A DNA stretch of 64,000 nucleotides from Granulicatella elegans (GTDB taxonomy: Bacteria > Bacillota > Bacilli > Lactobacillales > Aerococcaceae), in the NCBI RefSeq assembly GCF_020735385.1, contig NZ_CP085953.1, positions 1,674,001 to 1,738,000 on the forward strand, given 5' to 3'. Under the pieces are notes generated by a model. The model worked only from the letters and a program-made list of their open reading frames with translations, made no database searches and had not been told where the DNA came from. This document shows positions 1-8,642 of the stretch, piece by piece (within the stretch, counting starts at the first letter, position 1; each line of letters begins with the position of its first letter). The position numbers and the translations under genes were made by a program.

Positions 1-651
1 TTACGTGACATAGACGGCTTTATATCTTTACTTTCTAAAAATCGATGATAAGAATCATGCTGGTATTGCCAACCTTGGTCACTGTGGAGAATAGTATTTT
101 TGTATTTTTCATCTGTAAATGCCTCGTTTAACATTGCCTTTAGTTGATGTAAGTTAGGTGAACGAGAAAGATTGAACGCAATAATTTCACTGTTAAATCC
201 ATCTAAGACTGGTGATAAATATAGTTTCTGTTCACTACTTGGAATGGCAAACTCCGTTACATCTGTGTAACATTTTTCCATTGGTTTAGATCCTTCAAAA
301 TCACGTTGAATCAGATTATCTGATTTCTTTCCAACATCTCCTTGGTATGAATAATATTTGCGTTTACGACGAATACGGGCAATTAAACCAAGTGCTTTCA
401 TTAAGCGTTGTACCTTCTTATGATTCACTTTAAAGCCACGATTTCTTAATTCTAAATGAATTCTACGGTAACCATAGTTTTCCTTATGTTCTGTAAAAAT
501 ATCTTGTATTTCATCTTTAAGCTGTTGATCCTTATCCGGTTGGTTCATTTGTTTTAAATGGTAATAGTACGTTGAACGAGCTAAATTAATTACTTTAAGA
601 AGAATATCCAATGGAAATTCATTGATTAATTCTTGAACAATTTCAGTTTTT
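1..651 (-). CDS. IS3-family transposase OrfB (DDE integrase), cut by window edge
   Basis: The catalytic half of the transposase is expressed by -1 frameshifting from orfA; the A-run at 647-651 (plus-strand T-run) within the overlap is the likely slip site, because no good independent start is present. The N-terminal part has the HTH_21-type segment [20 protein letters not shown]. It is followed by the rve integrase fold with the first catalytic Asp in CYTDVTEF and the second in LHSDQGWQY. The catalytic Glu lies outside the window. The frame is open to base 1 with no stop, so nothing visible suggests inactivity. Family function: cleavage and strand transfer of the IS ends through a circular intermediate. 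Confidence 0.9.
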
Positions 652-1141
652 CTTCTTTCTCTTTTTCCTCCTTCAATCGTAGTTCCCTCAACTTTTTTAG
701 AACAGCAATTTCCGCCTTTAAGTATAGATTTTCTAATTCAAGATGTTCTAATTCTGTCATTTCTTCTAATTTTTTCTTTGGCTTACGTCCCATTGAATTT
801 GGTCTCCCTCTTGTTTTCTCAACAATAGTATACCCATTTTTCTTATATTGTGCTAGCCAATTTGAAAGTAGGGAACGATTAGGAAGTGCATAATCAATAG
901 CCACACTTGTTTGTGAACGACCTTCTAAAAGAACTTTATTCATTATTTCCTGCTTTAGTTTTGGTGAATAGTAACGATTTTTTTCTTTTTTAACAATTTC
1001 TATTCCATATTGATCAATCAATCGAACTAAGTATTTAATATTAGAATCGGCAATATCGTATTTCTTTGAAAGATTCTTTAAACTTTCACCTTGTTTTCTT
1101 AGTTGATAAATTTCTATTTTATCTTCATAAGTTAATTTCAT
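626..1141 (-). CDS. IS3-family OrfA, helix-turn-helix protein
   Basis: A 171-residue DNA-binding subunit of the IS150-like transposase. The N-terminal half carries two helix-turn-helix repeats (around [18 protein letters not shown] and [19 protein letters not shown]). The C-terminal third is a Leu/Glu/Lys-rich coiled coil typical of orfA multimerisation. I chose the ATG at 1141 over an upstream TTG because the start fits the GGGGTG sequence 7 bases before it. That ATG overlaps the stop codon of the disrupted cas9 (TAATG), so the transposase may be translationally coupled to the cas9 remnant. The end overlaps orfB in the -1 frame. Confidence 0.88.
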   Translation of the reverse strand: MKLTYEDKIEIYQLRKQGESLKNLSKKYDIADSNIKYLVRLIDQYGIEIVKKEKNRYYSPKLKQEIMNKVLLEGRSQTSVAIDYALPNRSLLSNWLAQYKKNGYTIVEKTRGRPNSMGRKPKKKLEEMTELEHLELENLYLKAEIAVLKKLRELRLKEEKEKEEKLKLFKN

Positions 1142-2463
1142 TAAAAAACACCCCAAAAGTTAGATTTTTCATGTCTAACTTTTGGGGTGCAGTACAATAC
1201 TGAGGAGTTTTTCTTTCTAAATAAAATCAATTCATCCGTTTGTTCTTGAGAAAACACTTCAGGCAAGTAATGTTGTAGAGCTTCTTGAATTCCTTCCTTA
1301 TCTGTGTTCAATGTTAAGATTCTTCCAAGAATATCTAATTGTTCTCTAGTTAGAGAATCCATAATAATGGTTTCTAATTGACACATTTTTCGATAAATTT
1401 CAAATGTGTGCATCTCTGGTTTATTATTTTTATCGATTCGGAATCCTCTAATTTCATCTACTTTACAATCAATCATTTTAGCAATTTTAGTTAAGATCTT
1501 ACTTGCACCAACTGCTGTAGAATTTTTTACAAATTCAATGATTTCTTCTTTTTGCTCTGTACTTAATTTTTTTGTTTCAGTTGGTACTGTTAAATTATTT
1601 AAATCATTCAATAAATTAAATTCTTGTGCACTATGCGAAGCTTTTGCTGCTCGATATTCTTCTGGATAAAACGTACATTTCCCTATTAAAATACTAAAAA
1701 TATTATCTAATGTTTCACCATTTGTTCTAAAGCGACCGTAATCCGTTCTAGATTTTTCATTACCTGGACCTTCATAGTATTTACGTTTTCTAGTTAAAAT
1801 TTCTAAATAGTCTTCTATAAATTCGTCAGTAATTTCAGAATAGTAATGTTGTTGATTTTTTAAGATTCTCTCTGCTTCTTTTTTGTATTCTGAAGTTGAA
1901 AACACATTTATGATTCTTCTCTCATTACCTTCTTCGTCCTTAACGGAGAAATCTCCACGAAGTTGACCATATCGTTCTAAACGTTCTAATTGAATTTCTC
2001 CTGGTGTTTTCTCTTTCAATTGTTTCAAGTTGAAATCAATTGCTTTTTTATAAGCTGAACCACTATTTACTCCAGTACCTTCTTCATCAATGGCATCATC
2101 TAAGTAACTAATTCCTCTATGTTTCACCATATTTCTTAATGCAATGAATAATTCTGTTAAAGATACTTTTTCTCTTAATGCTCGAACACGTATTTCATAT
2201 GGATTTAAATTAATTGGTATATTTTTAAAATCAAGATCTATTTCATAAGTCTCAAATAATTTCTTAGTACTTTTAATTCTTACTTTTCTTCTTCTAGGTA
2301 ATCGTCTTCCTCCACGATTTTTTCTTCTTTCACCATTATTTGCAGGGTCTCCTGAAGAAAATAGTAAAGAACTCGCATGAATCACTTTCCCTGTTTCTTT
2401 TTCGATTAGTCCAATACCAACTGAACCAATCCCAATATCCAATCCTAAAATATAATTTACCAT
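1141..2463 (-). pseudogene. cas9: Type II-A Cas9, N-terminal fragment truncated by the IS
   Basis: RNA-guided endonuclease of type II-A CRISPR immunity. The fragment opens with the RuvC-I motif GLDIGIGSVGIGLIEK (catalytic Asp present). The arginine-rich bridge helix (RRKNRGGRRLPRRRKVR, about residues 47-63) and much of the REC lobe follow (NMVKHRGISYLDDA, KRKYYEGPGNEKSRTDYGR, AAKASHSAQEFNLLNDLN). From memory it closely resembles S. thermophilus CRISPR1 Cas9, a protein of about 1,100 residues. Genuine Cas9 ends near residue 422 (FRKKNSSV); the last ~18 residues are read from the IS end, then TAA. HNH, RuvC-II, RuvC-III and PAM-interacting regions are absent, so nuclease activity is not expected. 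The start has a strong AAAGGAGG site. The remaining 3' part should lie beyond the left edge. Confidence 0.93.
1151..1187. repeat. 14-bp perfect palindrome at the IS end
   Basis: Arms 1151-1164 and 1174-1187 (CCCCAAAAGTTAGA and its complement) enclose a 9-base loop. On the minus strand the 3' arm contains the GGGG that serves as ribosome-binding sequence for orfA. In several IS families such end hairpins hide the transposase ribosome-binding site when transcripts run in from outside; I infer the same here. Confidence 0.85.
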
Positions 2464-2501
2464 AGTAAACCTCCTTTAACACTCAGATTTTATACGCTTT
2501 C

Positions 2502-2530
2502 ATTTTACTATTAGTTTTTGTAGCTTTCAA
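2502..2530 (-). promoter_or_regulatory. Predicted sigma-A promoter of cas9
   Basis: On the minus strand TTGAAA (2525-2530), a 17-base spacer and TAAAAT (2502-2507) lie about 40 bases before the cas9 start. The ribosome-binding site AAAGGAGG follows. The promoter looks intact, so the cas9 fragment and the downstream transposase may still be transcribed. Confidence 0.6.
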
Positions 2531-2582
2531 TAGAATTTAGGAGAAATTCCATGTTTTGTATATTTTGCGAAATTTGACCAAC

Positions 2583-2615
2583 AAAAAACAGTAAACCTAT
2601 TTTGATTTACTGTTT
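2583..2615 (-). terminator. Rho-independent terminator
   Basis: On the minus strand AAACAGTAAA and TTTACTGTTT form a 10-bp stem with a 10-base loop, followed by a T-run. It lies downstream of the decayed membrane gene and upstream of the cas9 promoter, separating the two units. Confidence 0.75.
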
Positions 2616-2666
2616 CTCAAATCGTTATATTCGTTAAACAAACTGCGATTTTTAGCTATCTTGTTA

Positions 2667-2974
2667 TTATTTTTCCCTACTTAAATACCAAAACGAAACA
2701 TACACAATCATTGCAATGAGAATATTATGGGGCAGACCTAATTACATTTGATTGAAAACAAAATGATATATCGTAAAAACTAACGCAATCACAATATTAC
2801 TTTTAATGATTTTTTCAGACCAAACTGTTCTTTTCCAATCAATATAATGAATAAATGACCTAATAATATCATTATAATTGAAACTATTATAAGAAACTCT
2901 GTTGACCTTAACAAAAACGTGTTCCCTAAAAAGAGTAGAATAAATCCGTAAAACCATTTTTTATTGTGTACCAT
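2667..2974 (-). pseudogene. Small hydrophobic membrane protein, frameshifted with in-frame stop
   Basis: Not recognised. A good site (AAAGGAGATAAGT) precedes an ATG at 2974 that starts a strongly hydrophobic reading frame (GFILLFLGNTFLL, then ILLGHLFIILIGKEQFG). That frame ends early at 2789. A second frame overlapping near 2800 continues with another membrane-like segment (IVIALVFTIYHFVF) up to a TAA at 2742-2744. The same frame then continues with a further hydrophobic stretch (HNILIAMIVYVSFWYLSREK) to tandem stops at 2667. Joined, these give a protein of about 100 residues with three or four membrane helices. The likely reading is a gene broken by one frameshift and one nonsense change; chance hydrophobicity in AT-rich DNA is the alternative. 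Confidence 0.5.
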
Positions 2975-3046
2975 AATACTTATCTCCTTTACAATTTATA
3001 TTGTAAGTCTAGTATGTCACCTGTTTTTATGTGATTTCATTTTCGA

Positions 3047-3067
3047 TTGGCTACAAATTATAGCCAA
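3047..3067. other. Perfect 7-bp inverted repeat
   Basis: TTGGCTA and TAGCCAA flank a 7-base spacer, between the end of thiD and the decayed membrane gene. There is no T-run, so it is not a clear terminator. It could be an operator or a weak 3'-end hairpin of the thiamine transcript. Confidence 0.35.
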
Positions 3068-3163
3068 CTCACTAAAAAAGGAATACAACTCTCCAACAGT
3101 AAGATTCATGACAAAACACACTGTCATCCTCTCCTACATCGAAAAGTCATATTCCTATTTTTC

Positions 3164-3988
3164 TTACGCTTCAATTACTCGAACACTCTCATCTAGCTTC
3201 GCCCAGTGGTTTGTTGGGCCGTGTCCATTTCCTACATAGATTGGTTGAGCAATCGCTCCTTGTATAAATTTACGAGCTGTAATAATGCTCTCTTTCAAAG
3301 GTTGTCCTTTTGCTAATTCAGCAGTAATACAAGCGGAGAATGTGTCTCCTGTTCCATGGGTAGAAGCTGTTTGAATTCGTTTAGCTTCTGTCCAAAATGC
3401 TGTTCCGTCTTCTAATAAGATGAAGTCTTTTACAATATCTAGTGCTCCATGTCCGCCTTTAATAATGACAGTTTTTACGCCAAGATTTTGTAATACATCA
3501 GCTGCTTGCATCATATCTTTTTCTGTTAAGATTTTCTTGCCAATTAATTCTTCCGCTTCTGGTAAATTTGGTGTACATACTGTGGCAATTGGTAATAATT
3601 CTTTTTTAATCGTTTCAATCGCTTCTGGTTGTAATAATGGATGTCCGCCTTTAGCAATCATTACAGGATCCACAATTAATGGACCAAAATTTACTTTTTT
3701 ATAATTTTCTACTACAGTACGAACGACTCGGCTATCTGCTAACATTCCTGTTTTTGCTGCACGAATATGAAAATCACTTGCTAATGATTGAAATTGTGCA
3801 TCAATGAATGCACTAGGTACTTCATGAACTGCTTGTACTCCTAAAGTATTTTGCGCTGTTAAAGCTACAAAAATACTCATTCCAAAAACTTCTCGAGCTT
3901 GAAATGTTTTTAAATCCGCTTGAGCTCCTGCTCCGCCTCCTGAATCTGATCCAGCAATAGTCACTACTTGAATGGTTTCATTACTCAT
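3164..3988 (-). CDS. thiD: Hydroxymethylpyrimidine/phosphomethylpyrimidine kinase
   Basis: Phosphorylates HMP and then HMP-P to give HMP-PP, the pyrimidine half of thiamine. The 274-residue ribokinase-fold protein shows the N-terminal substrate motif [19 protein letters not shown], the central DPVMIAKGG segment and the anion-hole motif [12 protein letters not shown] with its catalytic Asp. It is the last gene of the thiamine-salvage operon and overlaps thiE by 8 bases, so translation is probably coupled. A pyridoxal-kinase role is the usual alternative for this family, but the operon argues for thiamine. No strong terminator is visible after it. Confidence 0.93.
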   Translation of the reverse strand: MSNETIQVVTIAGSDSGGGAGAQADLKTFQAREVFGMSIFVALTAQNTLGVQAVHEVPSAFIDAQFQSLASDFHIRAAKTGMLADSRVVRTVVENYKKVNFGPLIVDPVMIAKGGHPLLQPEAIETIKKELLPIATVCTPNLPEAEELIGKKILTEKDMMQAADVLQNLGVKTVIIKGGHGALDIVKDFILLEDGTAFWTEAKRIQTASTHGTGDTFSACITAELAKGQPLKESIITARKFIQGAIAQPIYVGNGHGPTNHWAKLDESVRVIEA

Positions 3989-4634
3989 TTGCTTCCCCTC
4001 CTAAAATTTCCGTTACTTTTTTTCTTAGACAGTAACATTTTTCTTTGATATCTTTAGCTTTCATAATCTCACTGACAATAGCAACACCTGCAATCCCTGT
4101 CCCTTTTAAAGGTTCCATATTGTCTTCTTTAATACCACCAATGGCTACGATTGGAATCGATACTGTTGTGGCAATTTCCCGAAGAGTAGCAATAGATGTT
4201 GGTTGAGTAATCACCTTTGTCGTAGTTGGATAAATAGCTCCTACTCCTAAATAATCCGCTCCATGTTGTTCTGCTTCTAATGCGCGTTCAACTGTTTTAG
4301 CTGTAACTCCTAGAATTTTGTCTTTACCAATGAGTTTTCGTACCACTTCAACAGGCAGTTCATCTGCTCCAATATGCACTCCACTAGCATCCACTGCTAA
4401 ACAAACATCCACTCGATCATCAATCATAAGAGGAATGTGATACTTGTCTGTTATAGTCTTAACTTTTTTTGCTAATTCAAAATATTCTCTTGTAGTACAT
4501 TCTTTTTCTCTTAATTGCACAAGAGTCACACCAGACCTACAAGCTTCTTCTACTTTTTTCAAGAAGTCTTCCTCTTTCCAATCATAACGAGCCGTTACTA
4601 AATAAAGGGATAATGTTTTATCTAAGTTCTTCAT
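3981..4634 (-). CDS. thiE: Thiamine-phosphate synthase
   Basis: Joins HMP-PP and thiazole phosphate to form thiamine phosphate in the cytosol. The 217-residue TIM-barrel protein has the family signatures [10 protein letters not shown] (pyrophosphate side), [28 protein letters not shown] and [16 protein letters not shown], plus [10 protein letters not shown] near the C-terminus. The length is normal. It overlaps thiM upstream by 17 bases and thiD downstream by 8, and is preceded by GGAGG nine bases before the ATG. With ThiM and ThiD it completes condensation of imported precursors. Confidence 0.94.
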   Translation of the reverse strand: MKNLDKTLSLYLVTARYDWKEEDFLKKVEEACRSGVTLVQLREKECTTREYFELAKKVKTITDKYHIPLMIDDRVDVCLAVDASGVHIGADELPVEVVRKLIGKDKILGVTAKTVERALEAEQHGADYLGVGAIYPTTTKVITQPTSIATLREIATTVSIPIVAIGGIKEDNMEPLKGTGIAGVAIVSEIMKAKDIKEKCYCLRKKVTEILGGEANE

Positions 4635-5445
4635 TTGTCCAATCCTCCATTTTTAACATTTCTTGCCAATTTTCTTCGTATAGTTTGGATAATTGATTAC
4701 AAGTTTCGATACGAAAACTTTCCATTCCTTTCTGGAGTACCCCGCTCGCTTTTTCTCCACATACATTAAAATAAGTAATCGCTCCAATCGTCGCTTCTAG
4801 TGGTTTAATTCCACTTCCTAAACCACCTGTAATTAAAGCTCCCACTACATCTCCTGTACCGGTGAATAATTCTAAAGAATTCACTCCATTTTTTAGGCAA
4901 AAACAGTTTGAATCAGTAACGACTAAGTCTTGTTCACCTGTTGCTAGAAAAACTGTTTGAGGGTAAGTTTGAGCTAACTTTCTTAATGCGTAAGCCAATT
5001 CTTTTAATTCCATCAAACTTTGGTCTTCCTTAGCACTATCGACACCTTTGGCACTACTTTTTAGTCCAGCTAATCGTCTCATTTCTGAAATATTTCCCTT
5101 TACAACGGTAACACCAATGTCTAATAAACTTTGTACTAAAGTAAGACGATTGGATAGCCCTACTATTCCAACAGCATCTACGACAATTTGTTTTTGATAA
5201 GTATTCGCAAGTTTTGCGGCTTTTATAATGCAAGCTTCTTTTTGTTCTGTTAAATGTCCTATATTTAGCAATACGGCGGATGAAACTTGAATAACCGATT
5301 CAATTTCTCGTTCATCTTCTGCCATAATTGGTTTTGCCCCTACATATAATAATACATTTGCCACTAATTCCTTTGTAATCCCATTCGTGATGCAATGAAT
5401 CAGAGGACGTTGTAAAGGAAATACTTTTTCTAAAACTTTTCGCAT
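4618..5445 (-). CDS. thiM: Hydroxyethylthiazole kinase
   Basis: Phosphorylates 4-methyl-5-(hydroxyethyl)thiazole. About 275 residues with the family start [20 protein letters not shown], the core VVDAVGIVG and the nucleotide motif [17 protein letters not shown]. The catalytic position of this motif is Asp (GTGD), as in general ribokinases, where the Bacillus enzyme has Cys (GTGC). I prefer the second ATG (5445): AAGGA lies nine bases before it, whereas an upstream in-frame ATG touches that sequence. The start lies inside the end of thiW, so the pair is coupled. Confidence 0.92.
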   Translation of the reverse strand: MRKVLEKVFPLQRPLIHCITNGITKELVANVLLYVGAKPIMAEDEREIESVIQVSSAVLLNIGHLTEQKEACIIKAAKLANTYQKQIVVDAVGIVGLSNRLTLVQSLLDIGVTVVKGNISEMRRLAGLKSSAKGVDSAKEDQSLMELKELAYALRKLAQTYPQTVFLATGEQDLVVTDSNCFCLKNGVNSLELFTGTGDVVGALITGGLGSGIKPLEATIGAITYFNVCGEKASGVLQKGMESFRIETCNQLSKLYEENWQEMLKMEDWTNEELR

Positions 5446-5960
5446 AATGGACATTCCTTAGTTGGCGCAAATAATTTTTGAATACGTTGGATAGTTGATA
5501 CGTTTTTTAATTTTGCCCAAACTAACCAAGCAATCGTTGAACCAATCATCGCTCCCCCACAAAAACGTGGTGTATAAACAAACCAGAATAAACCAGTTGT
5601 TGTTCCAGTAAACCAAACCATTACAGGATAAGATAATAAAGAACCAATTAATCCTGTTCCAATAAATTCACCAATCATCGCTCCATAGATTTTCTTAGTC
5701 ATTCTTGCTCCAATCCCAGCTAATAACGCTCCAAATACTGCACCTGTTAATGCTAAAGGTGGAATTGCTAATAAAGTCATACGTAGAATCGCTGTTAAAA
5801 ATGCCATAGCTACTCCGTATACTGGTCCCATTAACATTGCTGCAATGACATTAATCGTACTAGACATTGGTGCCATTCCTTCAATACGCATTAATGGGGA
5901 TAACACCACATCTAACGCTACCATCATTGCTAAAAACATCAATTTTTTATTTCTATTCAT
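5430..5960 (-). CDS. thiW: ThiW, putative thiazole transporter (ECF S-component type)
   Basis: A 176-residue membrane protein with about five helices, matching the ThiW family: LDVVLSPLMRIEGMAPMSST near the N-terminus, a Gly/Ala-rich GAVFGALLAGIGAR segment and YTPRFCGGAMIGSTIAWLVW near the end. ThiW is predicted from riboswitch and operon context to be the thiazole-specific substrate-binding subunit of an energy-coupling-factor transporter. The neighbouring thiM, which uses thiazole, fits that. The cytosolic tail contains CPLC, of unknown significance. Whether it uses the YkoCD module encoded here or a shared EcfAAT elsewhere cannot be told. Confidence 0.85.
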   Translation of the reverse strand: MNRNKKLMFLAMMVALDVVLSPLMRIEGMAPMSSTINVIAAMLMGPVYGVAMAFLTAILRMTLLAIPPLALTGAVFGALLAGIGARMTKKIYGAMIGEFIGTGLIGSLLSYPVMVWFTGTTTGLFWFVYTPRFCGGAMIGSTIAWLVWAKLKNVSTIQRIQKLFAPTKECPLCEKF

Positions 5961-5973
5961 TTTTCTAACCTTC

Positions 5974-6642
5974 CTAGCCTTCTAATTTCCACATTTCGTG
6001 TGTATATGCCATTTCCCAAAATAGGTACTCAAATTGGCAACTACGATAAAATGCCTCTATCATTTCTTTTTTTGTTTGTTCTGTTGCTTCTTCATACAAT
6101 CGTTCGATAATACCACATTCATATTGAACGGCTTCTTTACTATCTTCACCCGCATACGTCATAATCCATCGTTGATACATTTCATGAGGGGAACCTTGTT
6201 TCATTAATTGTTCCCCAATGGCTTGATATAACCACGGACAAGGTAACATTCCTGCACAAGCTACAACAACATTTTTTTCTGTTAATTGTCGATACAAATG
6301 CGATACATAATGATAAGCAGTTGGAGCAATCGGTGTATTTTTGATTTCTTCTTCATCGATTCCCAATTCTTTAAAAAATTCTTCTCGAATTAATTGTTCT
6401 CCTTGTGCTAAATGTTCAGAATTGCGTCTCATCAATTCTTTGACTTCTGCATCATCAGATGCATCAGAAATGATTTGATATAATTTACTAAAATGTTCTA
6501 AATAATAACGATCTTGTAATAAATAATAACGAAATATCGAATCACCTAATGTCCCATCTTGTAAACCAGTTACAAATGGATGCTCAAAACTTCCTTGCCA
6601 ATAACGTTTAGAAACTTCCATGGCTTTTTCTGTAAATGTCAT
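5974..6642 (-). CDS. tenA: Thiaminase II / aminopyrimidine aminohydrolase
   Basis: Hydrolyses aminomethyl-pyrimidine breakdown products (and thiamine, slowly) to HMP, feeding salvage. The 222-residue all-helical protein shows TenA landmarks: FEHPFVTGLQDGTL near the start, the catalytic-Cys segment VVACAGMLPCPWLYQAIGEQL, and the C-terminal acidic/aromatic FEYLFWEMAY. I start it at the ATG preceded by GGAGGTAGGAAA rather than 24 bases upstream. It lies four bases after ykoC, in an HMP-uptake module, which agrees with the salvage role. Confidence 0.92.
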   Translation of the reverse strand: MTFTEKAMEVSKRYWQGSFEHPFVTGLQDGTLGDSIFRYYLLQDRYYLEHFSKLYQIISDASDDAEVKELMRRNSEHLAQGEQLIREEFFKELGIDEEEIKNTPIAPTAYHYVSHLYRQLTEKNVVVACAGMLPCPWLYQAIGEQLMKQGSPHEMYQRWIMTYAGEDSKEAVQYECGIIERLYEEATEQTKKEMIEAFYRSCQFEYLFWEMAYTHEMWKLEG

Positions 6643-6646
6643 TTTC

Positions 6647-7300
6647 CTACCTCCATAACCATCCAATACTATTTCCTACTACAAATAATAAAATCATCCA
6701 TCTCAAAGCTTTACCATCATTTTTCCAAATAATCGATGGTATTCGTTTTCCTTTTTCATCAAATCCATGGCTAATCATCGCTTGTTCATATTGCTCTTGT
6801 AAGTGATAAGCTGTAAAAATGACCTTAATATAATACAAGCTTGACCAAAAATATAAAGGACGGCCTCTTAATTGACTCGCTTCCTTCATTTGCACAACTT
6901 CTCTTCGAATATATGGAAAAGCATGAATAATCACTAATAAACCATAGACAAAATGAGGAGGAAGACCTTTTTGCTCCAAGACTAATAATAATTCTTCCAA
7001 ATCCACACTAAAGGCTAATAGAAATCCTAATAAAGCAAATGCAAATGTTCTTGTAAACATCACTGAAGCTAACTCTAGATGAATTCCTTGAACACGGATT
7101 GACCAATAACTCCCAATCGCTGGAAATAATGGAACAATGATGGTCGCACCAATAACGCCCCACTGCTTTTTCCAAAGAAGATACAAGAATCCAACCACTA
7201 ATACAAAAATATTTAAGACATTCGAAGGAACAAACGATAATTCAATCGTCACTATAATTAGAAAAAGAGAAAACGCTAAACTTTTAGACTGTTTTTCCAT
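6647..7300 (-). CDS. ykoC: ECF transporter transmembrane subunit (YkoC/EcfT family)
   Basis: The coupling membrane protein of a dedicated energy-coupling-factor importer. It has 217 residues, four to six hydrophobic segments, and the EcfT-type cytoplasmic coupling region with basic helices (MKEASQLRGRPLYFW and the later MISHGFDEKGKRIPS). These correspond to the two Ala-Arg-Gly-like motifs that contact the ATPases. It overlaps ykoD by 17 bases. Together with YkoD and YkoE it forms the HMP transporter first described in Bacillus. Confidence 0.85.
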   Translation of the reverse strand: MEKQSKSLAFSLFLIIVTIELSFVPSNVLNIFVLVVGFLYLLWKKQWGVIGATIIVPLFPAIGSYWSIRVQGIHLELASVMFTRTFAFALLGFLLAFSVDLEELLLVLEQKGLPPHFVYGLLVIIHAFPYIRREVVQMKEASQLRGRPLYFWSSLYYIKVIFTAYHLQEQYEQAMISHGFDEKGKRIPSIIWKNDGKALRWMILLFVVGNSIGWLWR

Positions 7301-8639
7301 CTTGAATTCCCCCTTTTTTCAATGTCTGTTCAGTAATTTGAATATGATGCTGACTCACACCTTCTAGAGGGGCTAATCGATGAGAAACGACTAATAATTG
7401 TTGTTCATGTGTTTGTTGATTCCACTTCATCCATTCTCCCATCAATTGGCAACTTTTTTTATCTAAGCCAGTAAAAGGTTCATCCAATAATAAAAATGGA
7501 ATCTCCAAACTTAGCATACAGATTAGCTGAATCAGCTTTTGTTCTCCACCACTTAAATACATCAAACTTGTATCCAATTTTGAACCTAATGGAGTTTCTG
7601 TGAGTATTCGTTCTTGCCATTCTTGAGTATGAACAAATCTCTTCATTCCAAAATTTAATTCATCCTTTGGCATTAAAGTAACAAATTGATGCATCGCTTC
7701 TTGAACAGTCAGCGTTAACCATTTGGAACGATTTCTCTTTGTGATTTTTTGCCCTTCATACAAAAAATTACCCTTTACTTTGGACAATTGAACCATCGCT
7801 CTGAGTAAAGTTGATTTTCCAACACCATTATCTCCCGTTAACGTCGTAATCCCTTTTTCTAAAGAAAACTGTGGAATCGACCATAAACCTTCTTTTATAA
7901 CATTTTGAAAGGTAAAAAACTTCTCTGTAGAAGCTCCGACTTGTTCTAATGGAATCATTGAATGATTCGACAAGGTACTAATCGGAACCGTCTGCAAACT
8001 CCCTTCATGAATATGTAATACACGACTAACATATTCGCTGTAACCATTTGTATCATGATCACTGACAATAACTAATTTTCCTTTTTTAGAAAGCTCAAAT
8101 AATAATTTCATTAAGGAACGTCTACTATTCTCGTCAACACTAGCAAATGGCTCATCTAATAATAAAATTGGTACATCCATTGCTAATAAAACTGCAATCG
8201 TAGAACGTTGTTGCTCCCCTCCAGATAATTGAACAAAAGGTCGATCTAATAAATGTTGGGTTACTGTATCCATCGTAACGTGATGAATTCGATCTTGAAT
8301 TTCTTCAAAATCATACCCTAAGTTTTCAAGAGTAAACGTTAATTCGCTCCGTAAATTTTTCATCGTAAATTGACGATAAGCTTTTTGGAATACAGTTCCG
8401 GCAATTGTTGCTCTTTGAACAGGTGTCATGGAAGAAATATCTTTTCCTAACAAGGAACATTGACCTTCAAAAACCATCGGTTTAATGCCTGATAAAAATT
8501 GAAACAGAGTTGATTTTCCACTCCCCGTATCTCCTGTTAATAAAATGAATTCGCCCATTTCTATTTGGCAATGAAGTTGATGAAGAATGTTAGTTTTCCC
8601 TTGCCAAACACTGACACCTTCTAAAGTGATTCCATTCAT
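7284..8639 (-). CDS. ykoD: Duplicated ABC ATPase of the HMP ECF transporter
   Basis: Powers HMP uptake by ATP hydrolysis on the cytosolic face. The 451-residue protein contains two complete ABC domains: Walker A GDTGSGKST with signature LSGGEQQR and Walker B ILLLDEP in the first, then GDNGVGKST, LSGGEQKL and FLLLDEP in the second. The fused architecture distinguishes YkoD from the separate EcfA/EcfA' pair. Switch histidines are present in both halves (VSDHD, VVSHR). The start is set by AGAGGAAATTAATC before the ATG, four bases after ykoE. Confidence 0.93.
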   Translation of the reverse strand: MNGITLEGVSVWQGKTNILHQLHCQIEMGEFILLTGDTGSGKSTLFQFLSGIKPMVFEGQCSLLGKDISSMTPVQRATIAGTVFQKAYRQFTMKNLRSELTFTLENLGYDFEEIQDRIHHVTMDTVTQHLLDRPFVQLSGGEQQRSTIAVLLAMDVPILLLDEPFASVDENSRRSLMKLLFELSKKGKLVIVSDHDTNGYSEYVSRVLHIHEGSLQTVPISTLSNHSMIPLEQVGASTEKFFTFQNVIKEGLWSIPQFSLEKGITTLTGDNGVGKSTLLRAMVQLSKVKGNFLYEGQKITKRNRSKWLTLTVQEAMHQFVTLMPKDELNFGMKRFVHTQEWQERILTETPLGSKLDTSLMYLSGGEQKLIQLICMLSLEIPFLLLDEPFTGLDKKSCQLMGEWMKWNQQTHEQQLLVVSHRLAPLEGVSQHHIQITEQTLKKGGIQDGKTV

Positions 8640-8642
8640 TGA

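Larger units (their letters stand above)
1..1196 (-). mobile_element. Partial IS3-family (IS150-like) insertion sequence inside cas9
   Basis: Two overlapping minus-strand reading frames, a helix-turn-helix orfA and a DDE orfB in the -1 frame, give the IS3-family arrangement. The visible end reads inward from 1196 as TGTACTGCACCCC, a typical IS150-group terminus; a perfect palindrome follows directly. Cas9 coding sequence abuts position 1197. The opposite end, the last third of orfB and the target duplication lie beyond the left window edge, so element length and duplication size cannot be read. From the family I expect about 1.4-1.5 kb and a 3-4 bp duplication. Confidence 0.9.

Noticed and set aside
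1-3. A stop codon (TAA on the minus strand) ending orfB at the window edge
   Set aside because: The transposase frame reads TCA CGT AA(n), so the triplet is out of frame and orfB continues beyond the window.
2742-2957. A separate 71-residue ORF on the minus strand
   Set aside because: It has no ribosome-binding site and only its C-terminal half looks like protein; it is better read as the shifted frame of the decayed membrane gene.
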